Below, one piece after another: positions 7,206 through 13,345 of a stretch of 13,468 nt of DNA; within the stretch, counting starts at the first letter, position 1, and every line of letters starts with the position of its first letter. A program made the position numbers and the translations under genes. This DNA comes from an uncultured Clostridia bacterium (GTDB taxonomy: Bacteria; Bacillota; Clostridia; Oscillospirales; Acutalibacteraceae). Where the stretch lies: contig CANQSG010000043.1 of assembly GCA_947626485.1 (NCBI GenBank), positions 1-13,468 on the forward strand, written 5' to 3'. The notes under the pieces are model-generated. The model was not told the DNA's origin and searched no databases. It was given only the letters and a program-made list of their open reading frames with translations.

Positions 7206-7529
7206 CGGGGCACTTCGGATTTTTGTGGGCTGTGCTTTTCCGATCTGAACTGGCACGGCTACTGCGCATGGGCTTGGCGGCTGTTTGCCGCTGCCGGGCT
7301 TATGGTTTTGTACGAGCTTTGGTGGGTGCGGTATTTTCGCAGTGAAAAAACTCTTTCCGATTTTTACGGCAGCTTTTTTGGCATTCCCGTTGCCGGAGCA
7401 ACTCTGCCGGTGTTGGCGTTTTTGTTTCTCGGCATTTACGGAAAATTGATTTGGCTGATCCTTTCCGCTGTGTTCCTCGGGATCGGTCACATCGGCATTC
7501 ACCTCGCACATCGGAAAGAAATCAAATGA
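7202..7529 (+). pseudogene. small multi-pass membrane protein, internally deleted and frameshifted
   Basis: The intact C-terminal part (ATG 7302 to stop 7529, 75 residues) has at least two membrane segments and blocks such as WWVRYFRSEKTL, FFGIPVAGATLPV and GIGHIGIHLAHRKE. From memory these belong to a conserved small integral membrane family of about 140 residues. The frame stays open upstream to about 7206, giving FSDLNWHGYCAWAW. The family's N-terminal start is seen in another frame, from the GTG at 7202 (VTGHFGFLWAVL), which overlaps the GNAT stop as GTGA. The middle, roughly 50 codons by recollection, is missing. This indicates an internal deletion with frame change near 7220-7235. Translation from 7302 remains possible, but I see no clear ribosome binding site for it. 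The function of the family is unknown to me. Confidence 0.65.
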
Positions 7530-7557
7530 TGCAGTGAAAAGCACGGGAGGTACTGTT

Positions 7558-7881
7558 ATGGCGTCAAGCAAACAATACTTGGAATTCATTTTAGAGCAAC
7601 TGTCGGAGCTGGACGGCGTTTCGGCGCGGGCGATGATGGGCGAATATCTTTTCTATGTCGACGGCAAAATCGTCGGCGGGATCTACGACGACCGGCTGCT
7701 TGTCAAGCCGACAAAATCGGCAAGAATGCTCCTACCGGACGCCGCTTTGGAGTTGCCGTATGAAGGCGCGAAGGAAATGCTGCTCGTCGACAACGTGGAC
7801 GACAAAGCCTTTTTGACCGAGCTTTTCCGGGCTATGGCCCGGGAACTTACCACGCAAAAGCCGAAAAAGAAAAACCGATGA
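7558..7881 (+). CDS. TfoX/Sxy N-terminal domain protein
   Basis: This 107-residue protein consists of a single TfoX N-terminal domain, with the signature ARAMMGEYLFYVDGKIVGGI and then YDDRLLVKPT. It ends in a lysine-rich tail. In Gammaproteobacteria the full-length TfoX/Sxy acts in competence regulation. Stand-alone N-domains are common in Firmicutes and their role there is not settled. The ATG at 7558 is preferred over an in-frame GTG at 7534 because GGGAGG (7544-7549) lies 8 bases upstream. The stop overlaps ATG 7878 by four bases, but the next gene more likely starts at 7896. Confidence 0.85.
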   Translation: MASSKQYLEFILEQLSELDGVSARAMMGEYLFYVDGKIVGGIYDDRLLVKPTKSARMLLPDAALELPYEGAKEMLLVDNVDDKAFLTELFRAMARELTTQKPKKKNR

Positions 7882-7895
7882 CGGAAGGTGAAGCC

Positions 7896-8417
7896 ATGGT
7901 CTATTATGAGAAAAACGGGATCGTCATTCGAGATTTGCGGCAGAGCGATGCCAAAATCCTGACAGAGGAAGAGATCGCACAGGGCTGGGATACGACGATC
8001 GACAAATTCGAAATGCGGCTCACGCATCAAGCCGAGGGCAAAGCCGTTGCACTGATAGCCGAATGGAACGGCAGCGTCGCCGGGTATGTGAACGTGTATC
8101 CCGACGCCAAGAGCGGCGCGTTTGCCAATCGGGGCTATGCGGAAATCGTCGACTTCGCCGTTCTGGAGAAATACCGGCGCCAAGGGATCGGCGGCAAGCT
8201 CATGGATATTGCGGAACAGATCGCGTTTTCGTATGCGGACGTGATCTACCTCGGCGTGGGGCTGCACAGCGGATACGGAAGCGCCCAGAGAATGTACGTC
8301 AAGCGGGGGTACGTCCCCGACGGCAGCGGCGTCTGGTATCAAAACAAAATCTGCGCGCCGTATGCCGATTGCCGGAATGACGATACGCTCGTGTTGTATC
8401 TGTCGAAGCATAGATAA
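7896..8417 (+). CDS. GNAT family N-acetyltransferase
   Basis: This single-domain GNAT has 173 residues. Motif A is clear: EIVDFAVLEKYRRQGIGGKL with RRQGIG, followed by the helix MDIAEQIA. The C-terminal block GSAQRMYVKRGYVPDGSG is the motif B and strand 6-7 region typical of this superfamily. The substrate cannot be told. Two starts are possible: ATG 7878, coupled by ATGA to the TfoX-type gene, and ATG 7896, which has GGAAGG (7883-7888) at good distance and gives the usual GNAT N-terminus (YYEKNGIVIRDL). I prefer 7896. It lies between the TfoX-type gene and a methyltransferase, with a 35-base gap to the latter. Confidence 0.88.
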   Translation: MVYYEKNGIVIRDLRQSDAKILTEEEIAQGWDTTIDKFEMRLTHQAEGKAVALIAEWNGSVAGYVNVYPDAKSGAFANRGYAEIVDFAVLEKYRRQGIGGKLMDIAEQIAFSYADVIYLGVGLHSGYGSAQRMYVKRGYVPDGSGVWYQNKICAPYADCRNDDTLVLYLSKHR

Positions 8418-8452
8418 ACCGCTCGCCCGCTGCCCGTTTTCGGAGGAGAACC

Positions 8453-9229
8453 ATGACCACATTTGAAACAACCTTTGACAGCGCCGCTTTGGATTATGAA
8501 AAAAGTCGCCCTACATACGTGCCGGAAATTTATGGGGATATTCTGCGCTACACTCCGATTGGCCCCGAAAGCGATGTGCTGGAAATCGGTGTGGGAACAG
8601 GCAAAGCAACGCAGCCCATACTGGATACGCATTGCCGGTTTGTCGGCATCGAGCCGGGAGAGCAGCTTGCCGATTTGGCACAGGAACGGTTTCAGGCTTA
8701 TAAAAAATTCACACTATTGAATCAGACCTTGCAGGATTTTGTTTGCGCCGACAATTCCTTTGACTTAATTTTCGCTGCGACTGCATTTCATTGGATTCCG
8801 GAGGAGTACGGATACACCAAAATTTTTCGGCTCTTAAAGCCCGGCGGCGCTTTTGCTCGCTTTGCCTATCATGCCGGGGCGGATCAGGGACGCATCGCCT
8901 TGACGGAGGAAATACAGGCGCTTTACCGTCGATATATGCACACCGAGAATCCGCCCGCCGCCTTTTGCGATGTGGATGCAAAAAGGCTGGCCGAAAAAGC
9001 GATTTCCTATGGTTTTGTCGACGTGAAGCATTCGCTTTACCATACGACAAAAGATTTCACGGCGGAGGAATATATGGCGCTATTGCGAACATACCCCGAT
9101 CATAGGAAGCTCGATGTTCCGGACAGAAAAAAACTGTTTGAAGGGATTTCTTCTGCAATCCATCACCACGGCGGTATGATGACGGTGTATTACACAATGG
9201 ATTTGGAGTTGGCGAGGAAACCTTTATAA
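8453..9229 (+). CDS. class I SAM-dependent methyltransferase
   Basis: The protein has 258 residues. Motif I is VLEIGVGTGKAT (about residues 43-54), the SAM-binding glycine loop. The acidic end of strand 2 follows in FVGIEPGEQL. Motif II/III region NSFDLIFAATAFHWI and LLKPGGAFARF (post-I to III) complete the Methyltransf_11/25-like Rossmann fold. The C-terminal part is typical of small-molecule methyltransferases of gut clostridia; the substrate is unknown. GGAGGAG (8442-8448) precedes the ATG. Codon use is visibly less GC-rich than in the core genes at 1-6074, in line with acquisition. The next gene follows after only 8 bases. Confidence 0.9.
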   Translation: MTTFETTFDSAALDYEKSRPTYVPEIYGDILRYTPIGPESDVLEIGVGTGKATQPILDTHCRFVGIEPGEQLADLAQERFQAYKKFTLLNQTLQDFVCADNSFDLIFAATAFHWIPEEYGYTKIFRLLKPGGAFARFAYHAGADQGRIALTEEIQALYRRYMHTENPPAAFCDVDAKRLAEKAISYGFVDVKHSLYHTTKDFTAEEYMALLRTYPDHRKLDVPDRKKLFEGISSAIHHHGGMMTVYYTMDLELARKPL

Positions 9230-9237
9230 AGGAGCGT

Positions 9238-9546
9238 TTGTCCCCACAAAAATTCACACAGGAAGACGTATCTTTTACCATTACCGTTGTGGACGGCAAG
9301 AAAAATCCATCCGGCGTTATAGATTGCCGCAACGGGCACGAAATCGGCGACAGCTACACCTGCGAATACGGCTGCCCTGCGGATTTCTGCCAAAAATCCA
9401 TGCTGAAAGCGTTCCCGCTGATGGAATCGGTCAGAGCCGGGGGAGATTTGCGCAATCTCAGCGGCGAGGCGAAAAACAAAATTCGTTTTTGTTGCCCCGA
9501 TGGAGTGGTCACCTTTCTTTTGGAGGCAAAAAGGAGTACGCGATGA
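9238..9546 (+). CDS. cysteine-rich TIGR04076-like protein
   Basis: This 102-residue protein has cysteines at 30, 42, 46, 51, 85 and 86. The layout is CRNGHEIGD, then CEYGCPADFC, then AFPLMESVRAGGDLR, then CCPDGVVTF. As I remember the family, this follows TIGR04076: C-x-x-GH-x-x-GD, CP-x-x-FC, P-x-x-x-x-x-R-x-GG, CPDG. Its function is unknown and metal binding is plausible. The proposed start is TTG 9238, just after GGAG (9231-9234); the 3-base spacing is short and there is no in-frame ATG, so the start is uncertain. The stop overlaps an ATG (9543) as ATGA, coupling it to the acetyltransferase remnant. Confidence 0.62.
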   Translation: MSPQKFTQEDVSFTITVVDGKKNPSGVIDCRNGHEIGDSYTCEYGCPADFCQKSMLKAFPLMESVRAGGDLRNLSGEAKNKIRFCCPDGVVTFLLEAKRSTR

Positions 9547-9801
9547 ACTATATTCCCTTATATTATGGAATTCTACGTTCTGCCCGAATACCGCCGCAGG
9601 GGTTACGGACGGCAGATGTATTTGCATCTGGAGGAACTGTTGAAACGAGACGGCGCAAAACGGCTGCATCTGACCGCCGACCCCGTTACGGGAGCGCCCT
9701 TTTGGAGCAAGCTCGGTTTTGCGCCCACGGGCGAAAAATCCCCGGAGAATAAGCTGGATTTTTTCGAAAAAACCGTCCCGGACGATGCGGCGAACGCATA
9801 A
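9543..9801 (+). pseudogene. GNAT acetyltransferase remnant with N-terminal half deleted
   Basis: The recognisable part is frame 9562-9801: IMEFYVLPEYRRRGYGRQMY is GNAT motif A with RRRGYG, followed by GAPFWSKLGF (motif B) and a normal C-terminal end, about 79 residues. A GNAT protein normally has 60-90 residues of strands 1-3 before this point, and they are absent. The coupled start codon (ATG 9543, overlapping the previous stop) opens another frame reading MNYIPLYY, a plausible original N-terminus. A deletion with frame change therefore lies around 9557-9568. The ATG at 9565 could start a short product, but without the upstream strands it should not fold as an enzyme. Confidence 0.65.
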
Positions 9802-10031
9802 ACGAGCGCAGAAAGAAGCAGAGAGCCCCGCAAAATCGAGATGATCTGAACAGCCGCAATTTCCCAGGCACGAAAGAAGAGCTGCAAGAAGCCTTGTCCG
9901 GTAAAGACAGACATGTTTCAGACACGGCAATTTCCTTGGCAAACGGAATAGAATTCAATTTCGCCGAAGCGTTTGCCTTGCTGTTTTCCCGATGTAAGGA
10001 AACGATGGTGAAAGTGGGATGCGAGTATTAA
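9802..10031 (+). pseudogene. coding-like remnant without a start codon
   Basis: One frame is open from about 9789 to a TAA at 10029-10031. It reads like protein near its end: FPGTKEELQEALSGKDR, then HVSDTAISLANG, then FNFAEAFALLFSRCKE and KVGCEY. There is no in-frame ATG before the last quarter and no ribosome binding site, so it looks like the C-terminal end of a gene whose 5' part was lost. I do not recognise the family. The terminator at 10061-10103 follows. It directly abuts the GNAT remnant, which suggests that both were cut by the same or successive deletions. Confidence 0.35.
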
Positions 10032-10060
10032 GTGTGATCGAATACAAAGGGGAAAAACAG

Positions 10061-10103
10061 GAAAGCCGACCGCTCAGGTACTGCGTCCGAGCGGTCGGCT
10101 TTC
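10061..10103 (-). terminator. long perfect hairpin between remnants and the leftward HTH gene
   Basis: A perfect 15-base-pair stem (10061-10075 with 10089-10103) has a 13-base loop. On the - strand it is followed closely by CTGTTTTTCC, so it works best as the terminator of the leftward HTH gene ending at 10258. On + the stem itself ends in CTTTC with no later T-run. It may stop read-through from both sides. Confidence 0.75.
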
Positions 10104-10257
10104 TGCGTGGAACGCCACCGATCATCGCTGCTGGAGGAGGAAGAAAAACAGGGCTGAAAAATCCTCTACGCGGCGCGCGTGCGCAAACATATTATAATAT
10201 TCTATGATTGCAAAAGACACATTGCAATAGAATTGTACTCCCTGTGTGCAATTCGAT

Positions 10258-10677
10258 TCACTTTCCCGAAGAAATAACAACCGCCTTCGAAAATTCTTTC
10301 CAGTTCAAGCATTGCCCACAGCGGTCGCAATAAGCCTGATATTCCCGCTCGAGCGTAATCCCGCAGCGTGGGCAGATGGGGTAGTCGCCGCGGCCGAGGA
10401 GGTGGGCGTAGCGAAAAGAACGAATCTGCGTCACCGGCATGGGATCGCGGAAAGAGGGTTCAGCAGGCAATTCCAAAGGGAGCAACAGATCGTTCGGCGT
10501 CAAGTCAAACCCGACGCATATCTTCTCCAACGTAAGAATCGTCGGCGCGGTTTTGCCTCTGGCGATGTCGCCGAAATATCGAGAGCTAAGGCGGCACAGT
10601 TCAGAAGCGGCTTCGTAGCTGAGCCCGTGCGAACGGCAGAATCGGAGGACGGAAGCGGATAAATTGTCTAAAAACAT
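10258..10677 (-). CDS. HTH (XRE-like) regulator with C-terminal zinc ribbon
   Basis: This 139-residue protein has an N-terminal helix-turn-helix of the XRE/Cro type (about residues 5-65, with LSYEAASELCRLSSRYFGDI and TLEKICVGFDLTPNDLL). After a linker it carries a zinc-ribbon-like module with CPRC (102-105) and CDRCGQC (117-123). The role is inferred as DNA-binding regulation. The start at 10677 is supported by AGAAAGGGTGAAG just upstream and by near-identity of this leader with that of the HTH gene at 13076. By my hand alignment the two proteins share 46 of the first 75 residues. Only this copy keeps the zinc ribbon. The gene lies at the left edge of an AT-rich block, pointing out of it. Confidence 0.85.
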   Translation of the reverse strand: MFLDNLSASVLRFCRSHGLSYEAASELCRLSSRYFGDIARGKTAPTILTLEKICVGFDLTPNDLLLPLELPAEPSFRDPMPVTQIRSFRYAHLLGRGDYPICPRCGITLEREYQAYCDRCGQCLNWKEFSKAVVISSGK

Positions 10678-10800
10678 CTTTTCTTCACCCTTTCTGTCAC
10701 GAAAGACATTTTTTAGGATACGGGAAAGTCGCTGCTATTTCAAGGAGCGACACTTCCGGGATTTTCCAAATTGCGAAATTTCTTTTAGTTTATCATAACA
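10453..10800 (-). repeat. left copy of an inverted paralogous repeat (HTH 5' half plus leader)
   Basis: This segment covers codons 1-75 of the leftward HTH gene plus 123 upstream bases. It matches 12953-13300 in inverted orientation. The upstream part shares TATGA-AAAC, AAAAGAAATTT, TCCTTGAAA, GTATCCTAAAAAATGTCTTTC and TGACAGAAAGG in the same order and with nearly the same spacing. Confidence 0.75.
10715..10743 (-). promoter_or_regulatory. promoter of the leftward HTH/zinc-ribbon gene
   Basis: On the - strand, -35 TTGAAA (10738-10743), a 17-base spacer and -10 TATCCT (10715-10720) are present. The same hexamers and spacing occur before the paralogue at 13076, so the arrangement is conserved. 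Downstream, CTTTC-6 bases-GAAAG forms a small inverted repeat in the leader that could be an operator. Confidence 0.72.
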
Positions 10801-10972
10801 GATACACGGAGGATATATAATATAAGCGCTATTTTATATCAATAATTTTCACCGTCTAACGAAGAAATGCCGCTGCTAACTGCCGGCGATTTTTTTCTAC
10901 AGGTGCTCAAGGAGTTCTAAAACCAGCGGTGTTGTCAAGAGGGTATTTTCATCAAAAAATTAGCTGTTACGG

Positions 10973-11001
10973 TAGACTTCTTCGAATTTCTGAGATATAA
11001 T
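10973..11001 (+). promoter_or_regulatory. candidate promoter of the DUF3781 gene
   Basis: The -10 TATAAT (10996-11001) is 17 bases after TAGACT (10973-10978, 4 of 6 to TTGACA). The start codon at 11057 is about 55 bases downstream. Confidence 0.55.
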
Positions 11002-11056
11002 ATTAGATGTTAAATGGGAAACCGCTCGGTAAATCGGGATTTGAGAAAAAGAAGGA

Positions 11057-11332
11057 ATGGAAGATAAAAAGATATTACTTGATAATATTGACAAAATTCA
11101 TACAACGGAAAGGGCGCTGAAAGAATCAGAAAGGAACCTAAAAATAGACACCGTAGATGTTTTTGCATATTGCAAAAATAGGGCGCTAGATCAAAAATGC
11201 AATATACGCAAACAAGGTAAAAATTGGTATTGCGAAGTTGAAAATATCAAAAATACGATCACTTCCAATCGTTATACAATTATAACAGCACATATTATTG
11301 AGTACATTCTCGCTTGCCGAGAAGTGAATTAA
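11057..11332 (+). CDS. DUF3781 family protein
   Basis: This 91-residue protein matches my recollection of DUF3781, a small family of unknown function. The blocks are LLDNIDKIHTTE near the start, NLKIDTVDVFAYCK in the middle, then GKNWYCEVEN and the C-terminal RYTIITAHIIEYI. The start at ATG 11057 directly follows AAGGA, which is unusually close; another weak AG-rich stretch lies just before it. Codon use is much more AT-rich than in the core genes, so the gene is probably acquired. The MBL-fold gene begins 22 bases after its stop, and the two may be cotranscribed from the promoter at 10973-11001. Confidence 0.78.
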   Translation: MEDKKILLDNIDKIHTTERALKESERNLKIDTVDVFAYCKNRALDQKCNIRKQGKNWYCEVENIKNTITSNRYTIITAHIIEYILACREVN

Positions 11333-11354
11333 AGCTGTATGAGAGGAAAACACT

Positions 11355-12122
11355 GTGCAAAATAATTGGTTTACCACCCAAAAGATAGACGCTCAAACAT
11401 TTGCAATCAGCGAATATAAGCATTGGGAAGAGACGCATTGCTATTTACTTTTAGGGACAGGGCGAGCTGCTTTGATCGACACCGGCTTAGGCGTTGCAAA
11501 TATCAAAGAGGTAGTCGAAAATCTGACCGACCTGCCTGTTGACGTCATTACAACCCATGCGCATTGGGATCACATCGGCGGGCATAAGTATTTTCCAAAT
11601 TTCGCCGTACATGAGGCGGAAGTATCTTGGATTTCCGAGCAGTTTCCTATTCCGCTGCAAGCGGTCAAGAAAAATCTAACGCGAAAGCCGTGCGATTTTT
11701 CTGCCGATTTTCGCTTAGACGATTACCAAATTTTCAAAGGCAACCCCACAAGCGTGCTGCACGACGGCGACCGCATCGACTTAGGAAATCGAACGTTGCA
11801 AGTCATCCATACGCCCGGTCATTCGCCCGGGCACTGCTGTTTCTATGAGCCGGACAGAGGGTGGCTGTATTCCGGGGATTTGATTTATCAAGGGTGCTTG
11901 GACGCCTTTTATCCGACGACCGACCCACTTGCGTTTATGCGCTCGGCGGAAAAGGTGAAATCCCTGAATCCGCAACGAATATTTCCGGCGCATCATTCGC
12001 CGGATATTCCTGCCTCGCTGGCCTGCGAAATCGCAGACGCTTTTGCATCTTTGCATCGGCTGGGCAAACTGCAACAAGGCAGCGGAATATTTGATTTCGG
12101 AAGGTTTCAGATACATATTTAA
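11355..12122 (+). CDS. MBL-fold metallo-hydrolase
   Basis: This 255-residue protein belongs to the metallo-beta-lactamase superfamily. Metal ligands visible are THAHWDHIGGH (His68, His70, Asp72, His73), HTPGHSPGH (His156) and SGDLIY (Asp175), with a late His213/His214 in PAHHSP. The set is complete for a binuclear centre, so the enzyme should be active as a hydrolase. The substrate is unknown; the layout resembles glyoxalase II-like and general MBL hydrolases rather than beta-lactamases. There is no signal peptide, so it is cytoplasmic. The start is GTG 11355, with GAGAGGA (11341-11347) at good spacing. It follows the DUF3781 gene closely. Confidence 0.92.
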   Translation: MQNNWFTTQKIDAQTFAISEYKHWEETHCYLLLGTGRAALIDTGLGVANIKEVVENLTDLPVDVITTHAHWDHIGGHKYFPNFAVHEAEVSWISEQFPIPLQAVKKNLTRKPCDFSADFRLDDYQIFKGNPTSVLHDGDRIDLGNRTLQVIHTPGHSPGHCCFYEPDRGWLYSGDLIYQGCLDAFYPTTDPLAFMRSAEKVKSLNPQRIFPAHHSPDIPASLACEIADAFASLHRLGKLQQGSGIFDFGRFQIHI

Positions 12123-12537
12123 GCAGATAATTCACAACATATATCATTATAGATTACACATCAACATCGCAACGTCTCATGTTCATAACGAGGATTGCAA
12201 AATGATAATATGGCGCCGATTGCCCTTTCGTGATTCGGATATATCAAATTACAGGCAAGGCAGAGAATCCTTTCAAGCCAGAATTACGTTATAGACTCTG
12301 AAGACCGCGATAGCTTTAATTCCTCCGGCAATTACGCTTGGTAGAATTTTATACAATTCAACAGTACAACATATCAAGCAATATTTTACATTAAATCAGA
12401 ATTGATATTCCTGAACGAAAATAGCATATATCTACTTTTCACTTAGGGCTGTGAATTGCAACACAAAAGCCAAAATCTTGACGTTTTCGCAAAAACATTC
12501 TTGTGGCGACCGATTTCATCACGCTTGGAGAAATAAA

Positions 12538-12581
12538 AGAAAAGAGCGAGCAGATTTTTTATCGTCTGTTCGCTCTTTTCT
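12538..12581. terminator. bidirectional hairpin terminator in the gene-poor region
   Basis: A 17-base-pair stem (12538-12554 with 12565-12581, one G-U type pair) has a 10-base T-rich loop. The base of the stem is A-rich on the left and T-rich on the right, so transcripts from either direction end in a U-rich arm. No intact gene leads into it; the MBL gene ends more than 400 bases away. Confidence 0.65.
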
Positions 12582-12760
12582 ATCCGCCCTCGCCGCGTCA
12601 AACCACCCCGATCGTAAATCGCTTTTCTCTTGCTTCGACACAGCACCTTTTTCGCTCATTTTTCCTTGGAATAGCATCCTTCAGCATTTCATTCAGCAGT
12701 TGAAGCCATTTAACAATTATTACACATTTAAAATAATGCGAATTTTTTCCGCGTTAGATA

Positions 12761-12788
12761 TTGACAAATATTCATACAAATCTATCCG
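12761..12788 (+). promoter_or_regulatory. orphan promoter-like site
   Basis: A perfect -35 TTGACA (12761-12766) is followed after 16 bases by TATCCG (12783-12788), similar to the TATCCT -10 of the two HTH genes. An 18-base perfect palindrome follows directly at 12789-12806. No open frame begins at a proper distance, so either a gene was lost or the transcript is non-coding. Confidence 0.4.
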
Positions 12789-12806
12789 GAAATGCCCGGG
12801 CATTTC
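12789..12806. repeat. 18-base perfect palindrome next to the orphan promoter
   Basis: The sequence is GAAATGCCCGGGCATTTC. Its position right after a -10-like hexamer is where a repressor operator would overlap the transcription start. Binding by the neighbouring HTH proteins is conjecture. Confidence 0.6.
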
Positions 12807-12952
12807 TTTGTACCTGGGACCGAAACACAGGTGTTTTGGACTTCCGCCGAAATTAATGTAAAACCACCGTCGCTTGGAAGCAGCAATCTTTCGTAAGATA
12901 GCAGAAGTTTTTATTATAAAATGTTAACAAATTTTCCATTTCTCCGTTCCTT

Positions 12953-13300
12953 TATTATGACAAACAAAAAGAAATTTGTTCTCCGGAAAAAGTCAGGATG
13001 TATCGTTCCTTGAAACGGAAGCAGATTTCCTGTATCCTAAAAAATGTCTTTCATGACAGAAAGGATGAAGAAAATATGTTTTCAGACAATTTATCCGCCG
13101 CGATTCGACAGGTTTGTGCCAGCCGAAAGTTATCGCAGGAGGCCGCTGCAGAGCTATGCGACATCAGCGTCCGGCATTTCGGCAGCATCGTCAGAGGTAA
13201 GGCTTGCCCGAGGATTTCGACGTTGGGGAAAATTTGTGATGGGTTAGGATTGACGCCAAACGAGTTGCTGTTGCCTTCGGAATTGACGGTCGAACCGTCT
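12953..13300 (+). repeat. right copy of the inverted paralogous repeat (leader plus HTH 5' half)
   Basis: It matches 10453-10800 in inverted orientation: 123 bases of promoter and leader, then codons 1-75 of the HTH gene. Leader conservation is strongest from the -35 to the start codon, with only a few differences over the last 45 bases. Confidence 0.75.
13010..13038 (+). promoter_or_regulatory. promoter of the rightward HTH gene
   Basis: The -35 TTGAAA (13010-13015), a 17-base spacer and the -10 TATCCT (13033-13038) are identical in hexamers and spacing to the promoter at 10715-10743. The leader inverted repeat CTTTC-6 bases-GAAAG is also kept. Confidence 0.72.
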
Positions 13301-13345
13301 CACTGCGATTTCTGCCTGTCTGCGAGCACTGCGATCAAAATTTGA
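13076..13345 (+). CDS. truncated HTH (XRE-like) regulator, zinc ribbon lost
   Basis: This 89-residue frame is a paralogue of the protein at 10258-10677. The helix-turn-helix part is intact (SQEAAAELCDISVRHFGSI, then TLGKICDGLGLTPNELLLP). After EPSHCDF the alignment breaks: about 36 codons are missing relative to the other copy. The zinc-ribbon end continues in another frame at 13318-13379, where V-CEHC-DQNLS lines up with Y-CDRC-GQCLN, and one further base is lost in the tryptophan codon. The frame therefore ends early at 13345. The start is ATG 13076, preceded by AAAGGA, not the earlier frame opening at 12998, which lies upstream of the promoter. It may still make a short DNA-binding protein, or it may be a pseudogene. 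Confidence 0.75.
   Translation: MFSDNLSAAIRQVCASRKLSQEAAAELCDISVRHFGSIVRGKACPRISTLGKICDGLGLTPNELLLPSELTVEPSHCDFCLSASTAIKI

Larger units (their letters stand above)
10678..11056. other. AT-rich intergenic region between divergent HTH and DUF3781 genes
   Basis: There is no gene here that I can support. It contains the HTH promoter on - (10715-10743), the conserved leader up to 10800, an AT-rich stretch with an imperfect inverted repeat (about 10813-10841), a T-run at about 10890-10896, and the promoter at 10973-11001 on +. A short open stretch on - (about 10914-10970, with LTTPLVLELLEHL before a stop) could be a gene fragment but is too short to name. Confidence 0.5.
12123..12952. other. long AT-rich region without a supported gene
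   Basis: About 830 bases after the MBL gene carry no convincing gene on either strand. It holds a strong bidirectional hairpin (12538-12581), a consensus-like promoter followed by an 18-base palindrome (12761-12806), and a short protein-like frame on - (about 12601-12750, with LLNEMLKDAIPRKNERKR and a stop just before the hairpin). I take the last as a possible gene remnant. The open frames at 12451-12861 (+) and 12443-12646 (-) run through the hairpin and look random. Confidence 0.5.

Noticed and set aside
7231..7246. Adapter contamination as the sole cause of the frame change at 7202-7302
   Set aside because: The bases encode FSDLN in frame with the rest of the membrane protein, so they are probably native. 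It is kept only as a caution within the finding.
10019..10207. Open frame of 62 codons on + at 10019-10207
   Set aside because: It runs straight through the 15-base-pair terminator hairpin and has no protein-like composition.
12451..12861. Open frame of 136 codons on +
   Set aside because: It crosses a strong hairpin and an orphan promoter, has no ribosome binding site, and its residue composition looks random.
12998..13075. N-terminal extension of the rightward HTH gene
   Set aside because: The extension covers the promoter hexamers and has no counterpart in the paralogue; ATG 13076 matches the paralogue's start.
10678..13075. A toxin-antitoxin or defence system formed by the HTH, DUF3781 and MBL genes
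   Set aside because: No nuclease, toxin or effector domain is visible, and the MBL protein looks like an ordinary cytoplasmic hydrolase.
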